Part shown: in pieces, positions 33,360 through 42,582 of the stretch
How positions within the stretch are numbered: the stretch's first letter is position 1
How the letters are laid out: the number at the start of each line of letters is the position of its first letter
Assembly: GCF_021401125.1 (NCBI RefSeq)
Contig: NZ_JACBFQ010000008.1
Span: forward strand, 124,001 to 188,000
Reading direction: 5' to 3'
Source of the DNA: Xanthobacter sp. NM-59
GTDB taxonomy: Bacteria; Pseudomonadota; Alphaproteobacteria; Rhizobiales; Xanthobacteraceae
Length of the DNA: 64,000 nucleotides
Notes under the pieces: model-generated
Told to the model about the DNA's origin: nothing
The model's database searches: none
The model's input: only the letters and a program-made list of their open reading frames with translations
Position numbers and translations under genes: made by a program

Positions 33360-34550
33360 TCAGGCGCCCGAACCCACGGGCGCCTGTTCCACCTTTCGGG
33401 CGGAGCGTTCCACCGCCGGCTCGGCCCCCTTGCCGATGGCCCCCACCCGCGCCTTGAAGATGGCGAGCAGCGGCCCGTCGATCTCGGCGAGGCCCTGCAC
33501 CGTGACATCGCCGGGAACGAGCCCGCTCTCTTCCGGAAAGATGAAGCGGTAACCGGGATTGGTCTTCGATTCGACGAACTCGAACAGCCGCCCCTTGCGC
33601 TCCATCTTGTAGAACACCACGAACTTGCCCTGGTAGTCGCGATATTCCACCGCGTCGATCTCCGCGAACAAGGCGTCCTCGCGCACGAGGAAGGCGAGGC
33701 GCTGCAGGGTCCAGTTGAACACCGCGAGCTCCCGTTCCGTGGTCACGATGGCCTCGGGCGCAGGTGGCGCCGTGGGCACATCCTGGACCGCGGCGGCGGC
33801 AGCGGCCGGTTTCGGCAAATCGAGCCGATGCAGGATCTGCCGGCTGATGAATTCGCGCAGCGCCCCCTGGATCACAGGCCGGTATTCCTCCAGCGCCTTC
33901 TGGGAGATGTGGCCGATTCCGGCCTTCTTCAGCAGGGGGCGGGAGAATTCCTCCGGCGGGTCGGCGAAGATGGCGGCCACCTGCGTCAGCACCGAATTGT
34001 AGATGTGTTTGCGCTTGGCCTCGGCGCCAATATTGTCGGGGTCGAAGACCGCCTTGCCCAGGCTGTTCAGCCCCTCCAGCGCAGAATCATCCACCTTGCC
34101 GCGCGCCACATCCTTCAGGTCGAAGCGCAGGAAGGGATTGGCGTCCATCATATTGGGCTCGTCGGAATCGGCGTAGAATTCCCACACCAGCCCGTCGGTG
34201 AGAATGCCCATCTTCACCGTGCGCGCGGCATTGAAATAGCTGCGCAGCTGGCCGCGGTCATCCCGCAGGCTCGGCGCGTTGGCGGGCTTGGTCTCGATGG
34301 CGATCACCGGCTCGCCGCCCTTGAAGATCGCGAAATCCACGCGGTTCTTGTATTTCTCCGAGAAGTCGCAATGGTGCTCGGGGAAGACCTCATTGGGGTC
34401 CATATGGTCGTAGCCCAGGAACGAAATCATGGGCACCACCAGAAACATCTTGGTGGATTCCTCATTCTGGCATCGCGGCGCGGCCGCCACCGCCCGCTTG
34501 GCGAACTCGGTCAGCTTGTCGCGAAACTCCGATAACGCCCCCGCGTCCAT
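33360..34550 (-). CDS. Orphan PD-(D/E)XK nuclease-like protein (type I restriction HsdR N-terminal-like)
   Basis: A 396-residue protein; ATG 34550 follows GGGAGGG. The first 130 residues resemble the nuclease domain of type I restriction R subunits: Asp72 in RVDFAIFKGGE, then Glu86-x-Lys88 in PVIAIETKP, the expected D...ExK core. The remainder, about residues 150-396, is not recognised and includes an Ala/Pro-rich linker near 255-275. No helicase, methylase or specificity genes are nearby, so this is not a complete restriction system. It may be a stand-alone defence or DNA-repair nuclease; such proteins are often annotated only as restriction endonuclease-like. Confidence 0.75.
   Translation of the reverse strand: MDAGALSEFRDKLTEFAKRAVAAAPRCQNEESTKMFLVVPMISFLGYDHMDPNEVFPEHHCDFSEKYKNRVDFAIFKGGEPVIAIETKPANAPSLRDDRGQLRSYFNAARTVKMGILTDGLVWEFYADSDEPNMMDANPFLRFDLKDVARGKVDDSALEGLNSLGKAVFDPDNIGAEAKRKHIYNSVLTQVAAIFADPPEEFSRPLLKKAGIGHISQKALEEYRPVIQGALREFISRQILHRLDLPKPAAAAAAVQDVPTAPPAPEAIVTTERELAVFNWTLQRLAFLVREDALFAEIDAVEYRDYQGKFVVFYKMERKGRLFEFVESKTNPGYRFIFPEESGLVPGDVTVQGLAEIDGPLLAIFKARVGAIGKGAEPAVERSARKVEQAPVGSGA
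33361..33386. terminator. Hairpin at the convergent gene ends
   Basis: CAGGCGCCCG-aaccca-CGGGCGCCTG is a perfect 10-bp stem, 11 bases after the CoA-transferase stop. It also encodes the last codons of the convergent minus-strand gene. The T-run is weak, so this may slow transcription or be Rho-assisted. Confidence 0.45.
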
Positions 34551-34668
34551 GGCAGCCCTCCCATCACGGCCAACCTTCAGTTGCGCGATGATGGGAGCGT
34601 GTTCAGCGCGGAAATACAATTAAAAATATTACACCGCACCGCGCAACCCCCTGGGTTGCACCGCGACA

Positions 34669-34983
34669 TCACAGATCCACATAGACGAACTTGTCAGCCT
34701 TCAGCGCCGGATAGTTGGCGCGCAGGGCCGTTGCCAGCTTGCCGATCAGCGTTTTGTCGCCGGCAGCCGAGGGGCCGACGAAATCCGTGCCGGCCATCCA
34801 AGTTTCGAAATAGCAATGCAGACCCTCGTCATAGTCCGCACCCGTGGGATTGGCGGTCTTGTCGGCGAGGGCGGCGAGGCCAGCGGCGCTCACCTCCAGG
34901 CGCCAGTCGCGGTCATCCACGACGGAGGCGATGAGGCCCGCCAGATCAGCGTCGGTCCATTCGGTGTTGAGGTCGAGCGGCAT
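34669..34983 (-). CDS. Small hypothetical protein
   Basis: A 104-residue acidic protein starting MPLDLNTEWTDADLAGLIAS and ending YPALKADKFVYVDL. ATG 34983 has a GGAG (CCTGGAGATTGCC) upstream. Codon use matches the neighbours and it stops cleanly, so I take it as real. It has aromatic residues mid-way (HCYFETWMAGTDFVGPS) but no recognised motif. It lies between the nuclease-like gene and the Bat operon, 83 bases from the latter, on the same strand. No function is proposed. Confidence 0.6.
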   Translation of the reverse strand: MPLDLNTEWTDADLAGLIASVVDDRDWRLEVSAAGLAALADKTANPTGADYDEGLHCYFETWMAGTDFVGPSAAGDKTLIGKLATALRANYPALKADKFVYVDL

Positions 34984-35066
34984 GGCAATCTCCAGGGCAG
35001 GACGCGCAAATGCCCGTGACGCGCGTCGGCAATGGAGAGAGACAAAGCAAGATCCGGTCCAGCGCC

Positions 35067-36839
35067 TCAGCGCGGATAGAGGGGTGCCAACCGCGCGCCC
35101 CGAGCCGGTCGGCTGGCGCGGGCATGACGCCGCTCCGCCCGGCGTACAGCGGCCAGCAGCGCCCGGCCATTCCACGAGCGACCTTCGCCCCGATAGAGAT
35201 GGCGCGCCAGCGCGTCCGCCGCCTCGGCGAGATCCGGCGGGGGCGGAGCGAAGGCGCCCAGCCGCACCAGCGCGCCATAGGCTTCGTGCGCGGCCAGCGC
35301 CTCGCCTTTCCGGCAGGCGGAAACCAGGCTCGCCATGGCCTGCTCTCGATCCGGCCCCTGCCGGCGCAACGGACCGCGGCGCCGGCGCCCGGGGCCCGCC
35401 CCCAATGTCGGATTCACCGCGGTCGGGTTCGCGCCGCGCCTGCGACGGCGCAGCCATAGCCCGGCAACCGCCGCGCCGGCCACCACGGCCGCGCCAAGGC
35501 TCACCGCAAGCCGGTTCTCCTGCAGCAGGGAGAGCAGATCGCCGCTACCCACGCTCTCGCGCGCCGCATCCTCCAGAGGCGTCGGCGCGGTCGTCGCCAT
35601 GGGTGCCGGCGTGGGGGTTGCGGGCAGCAGCGGCTCGGCGCCGGGGCGCACATTCAGCGTCACTGCCGGCAATACAGCCTTTTCCTCTCGATTGGTGGCC
35701 AGGTTCCACCACGGCACCTCAATGGCGGGCAGCGTCACCGGTCCCGGCTGCGTGGGCACCACCGCGAAGCTCTTGGTGAGCACCGCCGCCGATGCGCCAT
35801 CGATGAGGGTGGCGTCCGAGCGGCTGTCCTCCGCATATTGGCGCAGGCCCTCCACCGGCGCCGCCTCCAGGGGCGGCAGCTGGTTCGGGCTCGCGCCCTT
35901 GGCCGCGACGGTGATGGTGCGGGTCACCGTGTCGCCCACCTTGATCTGATCCACCGGCATCGACCATTCCTGGGAAAGGGTCACGCCGCGCGCGGGCAGG
36001 AACCACCCCGTGACCCCCGCCGGCCGCGGCTGCACGGTGATGGACACCGGCTGCGACTGCACCGTGAGGGTGCGTTCCCCCAGCCGGTCGAGGCCCGACA
36101 TGCCGCCACGCCCCAGGACGTTCGCCAAATCCGACGCCGCCGAACTGCCCTTGAAGCCCGGCACCACCGCATTGAGCGCGACCGGGGGAATGGTGATGAC
36201 GCCGCTCTTCTGCGGCCGCATCAGATAGCTTTGCTCGATGACCCGGTAGCGGCGCTTGCCGATGGTCTTCACATAGCTGCGCTGCCCGCCCTCGGCGGTG
36301 AAGGTGGCGCTGTCGGACACCGGCTTCTCCATGGCGCCGCCGCGCATGCCCAGGGCGTCATAGATACGAATGGTGACCGGCACGTCACTCTGCACGAAGG
36401 CGGGGGTGCGGGCGGCCTCGAGGCGCACGAACAGCGGCTCCTCGCTGGTCTCCGCCGGGTCGGATGCGGCAGCCGGCACCACCTGCACCTGGGCGGCGGG
36501 TGTGGTCATTCCCCCCACCGCGAGCGACGGCAGGGTGAGGGTGCCGGTGCGCTTGGGCAGCAGCGTCATCACCCACTGGTCCACATGCACGGGCTTGCCG
36601 TCCACCATCTCCGCATGGCTGGCGCGGCGCCGGTCCACAATATCGAAATCGCGGGTGAGCGCGCTCACGTCCGGCGGTTGCCAGCTTTCGCCGTCGGTCA
36701 GGCTCACCACGAAATCGAAGGTCTCGCCCGCCGGCACCACGAAGCGGTCCGGCGCGGCCGTCACGCTCGCGGCCTCGGCCGGCCCCGCGAGGCAGAGGGC
36801 CAGCGCCAGGAGGAAAGAGAGGCGGCTAATTGTCTTCAT
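35067..36839 (-). CDS. BatD-like membrane protein (oxygen tolerance)
   Basis: A 590-residue protein with a signal peptide (LSFLLALALCLAGPAEAA), several beta-rich periplasmic repeats (SVTAAPDRFVVPAGETFDF, PVTIRIYDALGMRGG, GDTVTRTITVAAKG), one transmembrane helix (LAVSLGAAVVAGAAVAGLWL) and a basic cytosolic tail. This is the BatD layout. ATG 36839 overlaps the BatB stop by 14 bases. Bat proteins work with a MoxR ATPase as an envelope-associated vWA complex implicated in stress tolerance in several bacteria; the exact chemistry is not settled. Last gene of the operon. Confidence 0.85.
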   Translation of the reverse strand: MKTISRLSFLLALALCLAGPAEAASVTAAPDRFVVPAGETFDFVVSLTDGESWQPPDVSALTRDFDIVDRRRASHAEMVDGKPVHVDQWVMTLLPKRTGTLTLPSLAVGGMTTPAAQVQVVPAAASDPAETSEEPLFVRLEAARTPAFVQSDVPVTIRIYDALGMRGGAMEKPVSDSATFTAEGGQRSYVKTIGKRRYRVIEQSYLMRPQKSGVITIPPVALNAVVPGFKGSSAASDLANVLGRGGMSGLDRLGERTLTVQSQPVSITVQPRPAGVTGWFLPARGVTLSQEWSMPVDQIKVGDTVTRTITVAAKGASPNQLPPLEAAPVEGLRQYAEDSRSDATLIDGASAAVLTKSFAVVPTQPGPVTLPAIEVPWWNLATNREEKAVLPAVTLNVRPGAEPLLPATPTPAPMATTAPTPLEDAARESVGSGDLLSLLQENRLAVSLGAAVVAGAAVAGLWLRRRRRGANPTAVNPTLGAGPGRRRRGPLRRQGPDREQAMASLVSACRKGEALAAHEAYGALVRLGAFAPPPPDLAEAADALARHLYRGEGRSWNGRALLAAVRRAERRHARASRPARGARLAPLYPR

Positions 36840-39006
36840 CCTGCACCGCTGCGCCATTGCCGCCATAATAGGCCCTGATGCGGGCGCGCAGCAGTCCGGC
36901 CGGATCGTCCGGCACCATGCGCAGCGCCTGCTCGCTGTTCTGATCCTGCTCGCTCATGGGCCGAAGCGCCGTGGCGGGCTGCCCCTTCTCCTCATCCTTG
37001 CCGGCTTCTTCACCGGAGCCCGGCCCCACCGGCCGGGCCGGCTCGGGCTTGGGCTTGGGCGCAGCCGGCTGCTGGCCAGGGCCCTGGGGCGCATTGGCGC
37101 CCTCGTCCTTCGGCGGCTCCGGGCGGGCAGGCGCCGACGGCTGGCGCGGGGGAGCGGCCGGCGGCTGCGGCCTGGGCGCGCCCTGCGCAGGATCAGCGGG
37201 CTTGGGTGCCTTGCCATCCGGGCCGCTGTCCGGCTTGGATTCGGGCTTGGGCGCATTGGGCTTTTCGCCCTGGCCCTTGCCGTCGTCCGGCTTGTTCTGC
37301 TCCTGCTTGCCGGAATCCTGTTTCTTCGGGTCCTGCTTGCCCTGATCGGGCTTGGCCTGATCCTTGTTGCCGTCCTTCGGCTTCGCGTCGTTCTGTTTGC
37401 CGGAATCCGGCTTCTGCTCGGACGTGTTGTCGCCCTTGCCGCCGGATTGGCCCTTGCCGGATGACTTCTGGTCGTTCTGCTGGCCCCCGCCCTGGCCGCC
37501 GCCACCCTGTCCGGCGCCGCCACCGGATTGGTTCTTCTTCTGCTCGTCCTTCTGGCGCTTGAGAATCTGCTGCACCAGATCGCGATTGAAGAGGGCGTCC
37601 TTGTCGGCGGGATCGGCCTTCAGCGCCGCGTCATAGGCCGAGATGGCGTCCTCCAGCTTGCCGGCGCGGGCCAGCGCATTGCCGCGATTATAGTCGCCGC
37701 CCGGCACCCCGGCATAGGCGGACGCCGCATCCTCGTACCGGCCAGCCTTATAGAGGGCACTCGCCTTCCATTGCGGATCCTCGAAGCGCGTCGCCGCGCC
37801 CGCATAATCGCCGGCGGCATAGGCGTCCGCGCCCTGCTGGTCCGGACGCCGCCACAGGTCGGCCCACCGCGTGTCACCGGCCGGGGCCAAGGCGGGGGTG
37901 GAAGCGGGGGCGGCGGACGAGGGGGGCGCGTCGAAATCCTGTGCCCGCGCCGTCTCGTGCGACACGGAGAGCACCGCGCCGAGCAGCGCCAGGATGAGGC
38001 CGCGCCGGAAGGCCAGCGGCGCCACCACCAGCAGCAGAACCAGGAGATAGGGACCCATGTCCGCCCACTGGTCCGCCGTCATGCCGCTGTCCTGTACCGG
38101 GTTGCGGCCGCGCGGGTCGATGGCGGAGGCGAGCACAGCGTCGAGGTCGCGTCCGTCCACGCTCAGCGGCGTGAAGGCGCCATGGCCCTCAGCAGCCAAC
38201 TGGGTCAGGCGGGCCTTGTCCATGCGGGTGAGCACGGGGGCACCGCCGGCGCCGCGCACCACCTCGCCGTCCGGCCCCTTGAGCGCCGCGCCCGTGACGG
38301 TGCCGACGCCGATCACGCTCAGCCGGTAGCCCGCCTTCGCGGCCGCCTCGGCGGCAGCCAGGGTCTTGTCGGGATCATCCCCCAGGCCATCGGTGACGAG
38401 CACGATGCGGCCTTCCCGCGCGCCCGCCCCCTGCAGCAGCTCCATCGCCTTGTGAATGGCGAGATCCGGCCGGTTTGCGGCCACCGGCATCAGGTCGGTG
38501 GCAAGCTCGGGCAGCATCTGGGCGATGATGCGCCCGTCCTCGGTGAGCGGCGCCGCGACGAACGGGACATCGGCATAGACGATGAGCCCCACCTGCCCGC
38601 CGCGCATCCGGCCGAGCACGTCGTCCATCTTGTGGCGGGCGGCGGTGAGACGGCTCGGCGCCTGGTCCGTGGCATCCATGGAGCGGCCGAGATTGAGCAC
38701 CATCACCGTGGGGTCGAGCCGGCCGAGGGCCGGGGTCGGCAGACGCTGCCAGGTGGGACCGGCCATGGCGAGGCTCGCCAGCACCCAGCCGGCCAGCAAC
38801 AGCAGCAGCGGCCCCCGCTGGCCGCCGCTCTCGCCCCGCACCGCCAGGTGGCGCAGAAGGTGGGCATCCACCAGCCCGCGCCAATCGTCGCGACCCGCCC
38901 GCAGCGCGCGCCAGCCCATGAGCGCGAGCACCGCCGCCGGCACCAGCGCCAGCAGCCACAGCGGGCGCAGGAAATGGAAATCGCCCAAGGCCGCGATGCC
39001 GCTCAT
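36826..39006 (-). CDS. BatB/BatC-like fusion: membrane vWA domain plus TPR and low-complexity tail
   Basis: A 726-residue protein. N-terminal helices (residues about 12-32 and 66-83) flank a vWA domain. Its MIDAS reads VLNLGRSMD (Asn105-x-Gly107-x-Ser109) instead of D-x-S-x-S, so metal binding may be lost. A further helix (YLLVLLLVVAPLAFRRGLIL) precedes a periplasmic TPR region (ASALYKAGRYEDAASAYAGV, LEDAISAYDAALKADPADKD). A long hydrophilic stretch follows, rich in Gly, Gln, Lys, Asp and Pro, with repeats such as KQDSGKQ, and a short conserved end (PAGLLRARIRAYY). This combines BatB and BatC in one chain. Confidence 0.85.
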   Translation of the reverse strand: MSGIAALGDFHFLRPLWLLALVPAAVLALMGWRALRAGRDDWRGLVDAHLLRHLAVRGESGGQRGPLLLLLAGWVLASLAMAGPTWQRLPTPALGRLDPTVMVLNLGRSMDATDQAPSRLTAARHKMDDVLGRMRGGQVGLIVYADVPFVAAPLTEDGRIIAQMLPELATDLMPVAANRPDLAIHKAMELLQGAGAREGRIVLVTDGLGDDPDKTLAAAEAAAKAGYRLSVIGVGTVTGAALKGPDGEVVRGAGGAPVLTRMDKARLTQLAAEGHGAFTPLSVDGRDLDAVLASAIDPRGRNPVQDSGMTADQWADMGPYLLVLLLVVAPLAFRRGLILALLGAVLSVSHETARAQDFDAPPSSAAPASTPALAPAGDTRWADLWRRPDQQGADAYAAGDYAGAATRFEDPQWKASALYKAGRYEDAASAYAGVPGGDYNRGNALARAGKLEDAISAYDAALKADPADKDALFNRDLVQQILKRQKDEQKKNQSGGGAGQGGGGQGGGQQNDQKSSGKGQSGGKGDNTSEQKPDSGKQNDAKPKDGNKDQAKPDQGKQDPKKQDSGKQEQNKPDDGKGQGEKPNAPKPESKPDSGPDGKAPKPADPAQGAPRPQPPAAPPRQPSAPARPEPPKDEGANAPQGPGQQPAAPKPKPEPARPVGPGSGEEAGKDEEKGQPATALRPMSEQDQNSEQALRMVPDDPAGLLRARIRAYYGGNGAAVQDEDN

Positions 39007-40022
39007 GGCCGCGCCTCCTCCGCCACTGCCTTCGGGACGCGGGCAGGGCGGACCGGCAGCAGCAGCGCCGCGCCGGTGAGAAGGGAGAGCAGCAACGCCG
39101 CGCCGAGCGGCCACTGGAACAGGGCCTGGGTGGCGTTGAGGTAGAGCGGATCACCCGCCACCGGCTCCAGCCGGTCGATATCGGCATAGATGCCGGCGAG
39201 GCCCTGCACGTCGCGGGCGCGGAAATAGCGGCCACCGGTAATGGTGGCGATCTTGCGCAGGGCGTCCTCGTCGAGATCGCTGGGCGTGTTGAGCATCCAG
39301 GGATTCATGGTGCGCGGGTCGGCGCCCACGCCGATGGTGTAGATCTTCACATGCTCCCGCCGCGCCAGCTCCGCCGCCTGGATGGGGTCCAGCATGCCCG
39401 AGGTGTTCGCGCCGTCGGTGAGCAAAATCAGCACCCGCTGATCGTCCGGCCGGTTGCGCAGGGTCTTGATGGCGAGGCCGATGGCGTCGCCGATGGCGGT
39501 CTCCTGCCCGGTCATGCCGATGCTGGAGGCCGCCAGCAGCTCGCGCACCACGTTGCGGTCAAAGGTGAGCGGCGCCTGCACATAGGCCCGCGTGCCGAAC
39601 AGGATGAGCCCCACCCGGTCGCCCTTGCGGCGGGCAATGAAGTCGTCGGCCACCGCCTTCACCACCGACAGGCGGTCCATGGGGATGCCGCTCACGGCGA
39701 AATCCTGCCGCGCCATGGAACCGGAGAGGTCCACCGCCAGCATCAAATCGCGCCCCTCCACGGGCACGGCGATGGGCGGGCCTACATAAGTGGGCCGGGC
39801 CGCCGCCGTCACCAGCAACAGCCAGATCAGCGCCAGCGACAGCACCCGCCACAGGCGCCCGTGGCGGCCCCGGCCGCCGATCAGCCCCTCATCCTCCAGC
39901 TCGTGGAAAAAGGGCACCTTCAGCGCCCCCGCCTTGGGGGTGGGGGCGGCCGGCAGCAGCAGCCAGGCGACCAGGGGCAGCGGCAGGAAGGCAAACGCCC
40001 AGAGCCATTGGAAAGTGATCAT
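39003..40022 (-). CDS. BatA-like membrane vWA protein
   Basis: A 339-residue protein. Two N-terminal helices (WLWAFAFLPLPLVAWLLLP, LWRVLSLALIWLLLVTAAA) precede a vWA domain with an intact MIDAS, MLAVDLSGSM (Asp98-x-Ser-x-Ser), then TGQETAIGDAIGLA and LLTDGANTSG. A C-terminal helix closes the protein. ATG 40022 overlaps the DUF4381 stop by four bases; its own end overlaps BatB by four. The intact MIDAS here contrasts with the changed one in BatB, so BatA is likely the metal-dependent partner of the MoxR chaperone. Confidence 0.92.
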   Translation of the reverse strand: MITFQWLWAFAFLPLPLVAWLLLPAAPTPKAGALKVPFFHELEDEGLIGGRGRHGRLWRVLSLALIWLLLVTAAARPTYVGPPIAVPVEGRDLMLAVDLSGSMARQDFAVSGIPMDRLSVVKAVADDFIARRKGDRVGLILFGTRAYVQAPLTFDRNVVRELLAASSIGMTGQETAIGDAIGLAIKTLRNRPDDQRVLILLTDGANTSGMLDPIQAAELARREHVKIYTIGVGADPRTMNPWMLNTPSDLDEDALRKIATITGGRYFRARDVQGLAGIYADIDRLEPVAGDPLYLNATQALFQWPLGAALLLSLLTGAALLLPVRPARVPKAVAEEARP

Positions 40023-40528
40023 GCGTGGCTCCGGATCCAGCGCCGCACCGCCGAGACCAGGGCCCGCCGGTCCACATCGTCGGCCTCCGGCGCGCCGGGC
40101 GGCAGATAGGGCGCCATGGCGAGGAAGCGGCCGATCTCCGGCGGCATCCCCTTGGGCCCGGCCGCCATGAAACGCGCGAAGGCCTCGCCGGTGAAGGCGG
40201 CGGCGGCGGCGTGGGGATCCCGGCTCAGTAGCACCCGACGCACCAGGATCGCGGCAGCGGCCCCAACGGCACGGGTGTCGCCGCTGCCCGCGGTGGCCTT
40301 GAACTCCTGCAAGGCGCGATAGGCCAGGGTCTGCCGCCGCCGCCATTCGAGGAACAGGCCGACCAGCACTAGGGCCACCACCAGGCCGGCCAGCGCGAAC
40401 CAACCCGGCGCCGGGGGCCAGAAGGCCACGGCGTGGGGCAAATGGATGTCGCGCAGGGTGGCCAGCGGGTCCGCCGCCGGATCGAGAGTGACCGGCGCGT
40501 GCTGCGGCAGAACGAGATCCTGCGCCAT
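40019..40528 (-). CDS. DUF4381 membrane protein
   Basis: A 169-residue protein with the DUF4381 order: LRDIHLPHAVAFWPPAPGW, one transmembrane helix (ALAGLVVALVLVGLFLEWRR), and a cytosolic helical part with YRALQEFKA and FTGEAFARFM. It is regularly found between DUF58 and BatA in MoxR operons. Start and stop overlap both neighbours (one and four bases), so it is made together with them. Its individual role is unknown. Confidence 0.88.
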   Translation of the reverse strand: MAQDLVLPQHAPVTLDPAADPLATLRDIHLPHAVAFWPPAPGWFALAGLVVALVLVGLFLEWRRRQTLAYRALQEFKATAGSGDTRAVGAAAAILVRRVLLSRDPHAAAAAFTGEAFARFMAAGPKGMPPEIGRFLAMAPYLPPGAPEADDVDRRALVSAVRRWIRSHA

Positions 40529-41535
40529 CAGGCCACCGCCCGGTGCGCCTTGCGCCCCGAAGTGCCGCCCCCATCGCCCCGCGAAGCCCGCCCCTTGCCG
40601 ATGCGCTCGGGGTGCAGGATGTCGGAGGCATCCTGGCCGGTCTGCAACGGCACGAAGGCCATGCCGTGCTGGCGGGCGAACAGCTCGATGCGCGACCGCC
40701 GGGCCGCAAACCGCTCGGCATAGCCGGCGGCAAGATCGCCGCGCCCGGTGTCGAGCCGCGCCACATCCTCGCCATCGCTGATGCGGTAGCTGCCGCGCGG
40801 CGGCAGGCGCGCTTCCAAGGGGTCGTAGGTGAAGATGGCCGTGACCTGGCTGGCGTGGGAAAGGCGGTTCAGCTCCCGCGCCGCGGCCATGTCGAAATCC
40901 GCGAAATCGCTGGCGAGGAACACCAGCGTGCCGGGCCGGGCGGCGCTGCGCAGGCGCGCCAGGGCCTCGGTCAGGCTGGGTTCCGGCTCCTCCCCCTCGG
41001 CGCCGAGGCCATCGGCGGTGGCCGCCGCCACCGCCTTCACGAAATGCAGGATGCGCCGGCGGCTGCGTTCGGGCCGGAAAGCGGCGATCTCAAATGGGGT
41101 CAGAACCACGCCGCCCACCCGGTCGCCACCGGTGATGGCCACCCAGGTGAGCACCGCCGCCACCCGTGCCGCCAGCACCGACTTGAAGCAGTCGCGGGTG
41201 CCGAAGCGCATGGAGCGCCGCGCATCCACCAGCAACAGCACCGGCCGCTCGCGCTCCTCCTGGAACAGTTTGGTGTGAGCCTTGCCGGTGCGGGCGGTCA
41301 CCCGCCAGTCGATGGTGCGGATGTCGTCGCCGGGCTGGTAGGCGCGCACCTCGTCGAACTCCATGCCGCGCCCGCGGAAAGAGGAGCGGTGCCCGCCGAA
41401 CTGGTGCGTACGCACCTTGCCGCCAGGCGCAAAGCCCCCCACCCCGTCGGCGGGCCGCGCCGCCACCAGCTCTTCCAGGCTGGCGACGAGGCCATAAAGG
41501 GGATCGGTCGCGGGTGCGGCGGGGCTCTGCGGCAT
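40528..41535 (-). CDS. DUF58 protein (vWA-like)
   Basis: A 335-residue protein. The DUF58 core is clear: HRSSFRGRGMEFDEVRAYQP followed by DDIRTIDWRVTARTG and KLFQEERERPVLLLVDARRSMRFG. The last part is the modified MIDAS, with Asp-x-Arg-x-Ser, typical of the family. No membrane helix is visible, so it is probably cytosolic or peripheral. It follows moxR by 24 bases and shares one base with the DUF4381 gene. DUF58 proteins are standard partners of MoxR ATPases. Confidence 0.93.
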   Translation of the reverse strand: MPQSPAAPATDPLYGLVASLEELVAARPADGVGGFAPGGKVRTHQFGGHRSSFRGRGMEFDEVRAYQPGDDIRTIDWRVTARTGKAHTKLFQEERERPVLLLVDARRSMRFGTRDCFKSVLAARVAAVLTWVAITGGDRVGGVVLTPFEIAAFRPERSRRRILHFVKAVAAATADGLGAEGEEPEPSLTEALARLRSAARPGTLVFLASDFADFDMAAARELNRLSHASQVTAIFTYDPLEARLPPRGSYRISDGEDVARLDTGRGDLAAGYAERFAARRSRIELFARQHGMAFVPLQTGQDASDILHPERIGKGRASRGDGGGTSGRKAHRAVA

Positions 41536-41559
41536 GGGACGGCAGTCAACTCTCGAAGG

Positions 41560-42582
41560 TCAGCTCACGGGGACGCGGGCGATCAGGGCATCCAGGAAAT
41601 CGTCGGTGCCCATGCCGTCCGCCTCGGCCTCGAAGGTCATCAGCACCCGGTGCCGCAGCACCGGCTTGGCCACCGCCTGCACATCCTCGGGCGTCACGAA
41701 GTCCCGGCCGCGCAGCCAGGCATAGGCGCGGGCGCAGCGGTCGAGGGCAATGGAGCCGCGGGGGCTGGCGCCGAACGAAACCAGCCCCTCCAGATCGTCG
41801 CCATAAAGGGTGGGGTTGCGGGTGGCGAACACGAACTGCAGCAGATATTCCTCCACCGCGTCCGACATATAGGTGGAGAGCGCGGCGCGCCGGGCGGCGA
41901 AGATGGTGCTTTGGGAGAGCGGCTCGCCGAAGCCCACCGTCTCGCCATTCGCCTCCCCGCGCACTAGGCGCAGGATGCGCCGCTCGGCCTCCAGGTTCGG
42001 ATAGTCGATCTTCACATGCAGCAGGAACCGGTCGAGCTGCGCCTCCGGCAGGGGATAGGTACCCTCCTGCTCGATGGGGTTCTGGGTGGCCATCACCAGG
42101 AACAGCTTGGGCAGGGCATAGGTGACGCCGCCCACGGTCACCTGCCGCTCGGCCATGGCCTCTAGCAGCGCCGCCTGCACCTTGGCGGGGGCGCGGTTGA
42201 TCTCGTCCGCCAGGATGAAGTTGTGAAACACCGGGCCCGGCTGGAAGCGGAAGGAGCCATCCTCCGGCCGGAAGATGTCGGTGCCGGTGAGGTCGGAGGG
42301 CAGAAGGTCCGGCGTGAACTGGATGCGCTGCTCGTCGCAGTCGATGGCCTTCGACAGGGCCTTGATGGCCTTGGTCTTGGCAAGGCCCGGCGCGCCTTCC
42401 ACCAGAAGGTGCCCATCCGCCAGCACCGCCACCAGCAGCAGGTCCACGAATGCCGGCTGCCCCAGAATGGCGGTGTTCATATAGTCCGCGAGGCGGGCGA
42501 AGGCGCCGGGGAGATCCGGAGCGGCAGGGCTCGCGGCGGCACGGGCACTGATGTCGAAAGCGGCTTCGGGGGTCGAGGACAT
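41560..42582 (-). CDS. moxR: MoxR-family AAA+ ATPase
   Basis: A 340-residue AAA+ protein; ATG 42582 is chosen over an upstream in-frame start lacking family sequence. Walker A reads GAPGLAKTKA (with Ala before the Lys, normal in MoxR), then a conserved FTPDLLPSDLTGTDIF, Walker B FILADEINRAPAK, sensor 1 MATQNPIEQEGTYPLPEAQ and LDRFLL. It acts as a chaperone that remodels or inserts metals into vWA partners. It is the first gene of the operon moxR-DUF58-DUF4381-batA-batBC-batD, all with gaps of 24 bases or less or with overlaps. Confidence 0.95.
   Translation of the reverse strand: MSSTPEAAFDISARAAASPAAPDLPGAFARLADYMNTAILGQPAFVDLLLVAVLADGHLLVEGAPGLAKTKAIKALSKAIDCDEQRIQFTPDLLPSDLTGTDIFRPEDGSFRFQPGPVFHNFILADEINRAPAKVQAALLEAMAERQVTVGGVTYALPKLFLVMATQNPIEQEGTYPLPEAQLDRFLLHVKIDYPNLEAERRILRLVRGEANGETVGFGEPLSQSTIFAARRAALSTYMSDAVEEYLLQFVFATRNPTLYGDDLEGLVSFGASPRGSIALDRCARAYAWLRGRDFVTPEDVQAVAKPVLRHRVLMTFEAEADGMGTDDFLDALIARVPVS

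Noticed and set aside
34984-35457. Long upstream extension of the small hypothetical at 34669-34983
   Set aside because: The extension is Arg/Gly/Ala-rich and antisense-like relative to the BatD 3' end in another frame; the ATG at 34983 has a ribosome binding site.
40022-40775. N-terminal extension of the BatA frame
   Set aside because: The frame stays open upstream of 40022 but overlaps the DUF4381 and DUF58 genes completely; the start at 40022 gives the normal BatA length and an ATGA coupling.
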